Source: Lachnospiraceae bacterium | GTDB taxonomy: Bacteria; Bacillota; Clostridia; Lachnospirales; Lachnospiraceae | Reading direction: 5' to 3' | Length of the DNA: 7,404 nt | Assembly: GCA_003488965.1 (NCBI GenBank) | Contig: DNJW01000286.1 | Span: 1-7,404 of the forward strand | Shown: positions 7,375-7,404 of the stretch, piece by piece | Layout of the letters: every line of letters begins with the position of its first letter | How positions within the stretch are numbered: the stretch's first letter is position 1 | Program-made: the position numbers and the translations under genes | Notes under the pieces: model-generated | Database searches by the model: none | The model's input: only the letters and a program-made list of their open reading frames with translations | Told to the model about the DNA's origin: nothing

Positions 7375-7404
7375 AACTTTAATTTTCCAATTACGAATTG
7401 TGCA
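7375..7404. repeat. Inverted repeat, right copy (upstream of the permease gene)
   Basis: This is the partner of 14-43 in opposite orientation: 7382-7404 is an exact reverse complement of 14-36, and the similarity runs to 7375 with two mismatches. The window ends inside the repeat, so its outer boundary is not visible here. It ends 37 bases before the permease ATG, between that gene and whatever lies upstream. No -35/-10 pair of good quality is seen between the repeat and the gene; TTGGAA within the repeat has only a poor -10 partner. Confidence 0.8.

Noticed and set aside
7350..7390. A promoter for the permease using TTGGAA in the inverted repeat as -35
   Set aside because: At 17-19 base spacing the only -10 candidates (such as TACTAG) match the consensus poorly; the real promoter may lie outside the window.
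14..7404. The whole window as a transposon with terminal inverted repeats
   Set aside because: There is no transposase or recombinase inside, and the cargo includes tig-clpP-clpX, a core chromosomal block. A dispersed repeat present twice is simpler.

Overview
The window looks like a chromosomal segment from a low-to-mid GC Gram-positive bacterium of the Clostridia, most likely a Lachnospiraceae-type anaerobe. This is inferred from strong AAGGAG/AAGGAGG ribosome binding sites, sigma-A-type promoters, the tig-clpP-clpX gene order and the protein sequences. No marker fixes the genus. Every supported gene lies on the minus strand, so transcription runs from high to low coordinates.

In transcription order the window holds: (1) a 1226-residue FtsX/MacB-type ABC transporter permease (3657-7337), with a very long two-armed heptad-repeat coiled coil inserted into its first extracytoplasmic domain; (2) a 213-base intergenic region with an extended -10 promoter; (3) tig, trigger factor (2151-3443); (4) a 127-base gap with a weak terminator candidate and a good sigma-A promoter; (5) clpP (1427-2023); (6) clpX (144-1397), 29 bases after clpP; (7) a clear intrinsic terminator (71-100). 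The tig-clpP-clpX block is the protein quality-control module: trigger factor meets nascent chains at the ribosome exit, and ClpX unfolds proteins and feeds them into the ClpP chamber. The permease appears to be a separate transcription unit. Its ATPase partner is not in the window.

Two things stand out. First, the two edges of the window carry inverted copies of one sequence (14-43 and 7375-7404; 28 of 30 positions match, the first 23 without a mismatch), so the whole five-part segment sits between inverted repeats. Second, the permease coiled coil divides into two runs of exactly 26 uninterrupted heptads (residues 277-458 and 470-651) around an 11-residue turn. This suggests an antiparallel hairpin of roughly 27-30 nm projecting from the membrane. 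The same regions are degenerate 21-base tandem repeats in the DNA. I see no phage genes, transposase, CRISPR array, tRNA or rRNA.
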